Below are positions 63,441 through 64,000 of a DNA stretch of 64,000 bases, one piece after another. Source of the DNA: Mugil cephalus (Eukaryota; Chordata; Actinopteri; Mugiliformes; Mugilidae); the NCBI RefSeq assembly GCF_022458985.1, contig NC_061783.1:11190413-11254412 (forward strand). The letters run 5' to 3'. The position numbers and the translations under genes are program-made. The notes under the pieces are model-generated. The model had not been told where the DNA came from. It saw only the letters and a list, made by a program, of their open reading frames with translations, and did not search any database. Numbering within the stretch: the stretch's first letter is position 1; each line of letters begins with the position of its first letter.

Positions 63441-64000
63441 TGTGGCTGAGTTGTGCCTCTGAAAGAAGGACTTTAGTCAACCTAGAAAAATATTGTTGAC
63501 TGAAATTGTATCTACACTTTAACTTATTGTTCGTTGTGGTGGAAAGAAATATATAGTTACCTCTAGAACAATTTATTTTATTGTAATTTAATTTCCTATT
63601 ATCCTAGAGCTGACCAGTGTCCATCTGCTTTTATCTTTATCGTGTTAACCTTCAAAGGCTCAAATGATTAACATGAAAGTTGATTAAGAATCCTGTAGCA
63701 GGGTTAGCTTACAAATTTTGTCATACGCCAAATATACTTGCAGCGCTTTGGTCATTTAATTTAGCAAGTCACACTGATACGTTCTTTCAAACAGGGTCAG
63801 TTAGGTTTATGTTAATGTTCTGGGTAAACATTCATTAAAGTAAGCTTCAAATTTCAAAGCTTTGGTGGTCAGGTGGTGGAAACTGCACACCATCAATATG
63901 GGCATGCTATTTATATTTTCTCATTATGTAATACACTGGTAATTGTCTGAGCATCAACAGTTTGGTCAAGCAAGAGCTTTTTGGCTGAAAAATGTGAGAA

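Larger units (their letters stand above)
57524..64000 (+). other. C18orf21 intron 3, continuing past the window
   Basis: I found no exon with the expected second Cys pair before the end. The intron contains a MITE-like repeat (59480-60015) with a T-tract (59735-59761), and copy B of the local duplication (62530-63440). Confidence 0.6.

Noticed and set aside
1..64000. CRISPR arrays, operons or prokaryotic features
   Set aside because: The window is vertebrate nuclear DNA; the repeats present are microsatellites and transposon remnants. I also saw no tRNA or rRNA gene.

Overview
The window looks like teleost fish genomic DNA. It has vertebrate glycosyltransferase genes split into many short exons with GT-AG introns, long CA/TG microsatellites, a Tc1-like transposon of the common fish type, and remnants of fish-type L1 and other LINE elements. 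It holds three protein-coding genes, one microRNA gene, probable non-coding exons around it, and a large repeat-rich remainder.

Region 1 (0.3-24.6 kb, minus strand) is a head-to-tail pair of polypeptide GalNAc-transferase genes. The downstream gene (325-8800) is a complete 10-exon GALNT12 orthologue, 578 aa. The upstream gene (12721-24546) is a complete 10-exon gene of 582 aa that most resembles GALNT4. The two share every intron phase, and six consecutive exons have identical lengths (170, 190, 186, 118, 177 and 132 nt), so they arose by tandem duplication. Mammalian GALNT4 has an intronless coding region, which makes the intron-rich copy the most interesting gene here. Both products should act in the Golgi and start mucin-type O-glycosylation.

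Region 2 (27-48 kb) has no protein gene that I can support. It holds an L1-type LINE remnant (about 38.95-40.25 kb) and, on the minus strand at 41.65-41.72 kb, a mir-187 hairpin with both mature arms recognisable. The hairpin lies in what looks like the last exon of a spliced, polyadenylated transcript, with a good acceptor just upstream and two AATAAA signals just downstream. Candidate upstream exons lie at 42.0, 46.5 and 47.3 kb.

Region 3 (48.5 kb to the end, plus strand) is the 5' part of the C18orf21 orthologue: three coding exons, the second a 23-nt micro-exon, with the rest beyond the window. Its introns hold a dead Tc1-like transposon with a nested insertion (51.09-52.68 kb), a duplicated 0.8-0.9 kb segment (49.24 and 62.53 kb) and a MITE-like repeat (59.5 kb).

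The order galnt - mir-187 - C18orf21 recalls human 18q12, where GALNT1, MIR187 and C18orf21 are neighbours, but here the GALNT genes belong to the GALNT4/12 branch. Exons were placed by eye from reading frames, splice sites and recalled family sequences. UTR limits and repeat families are approximate.
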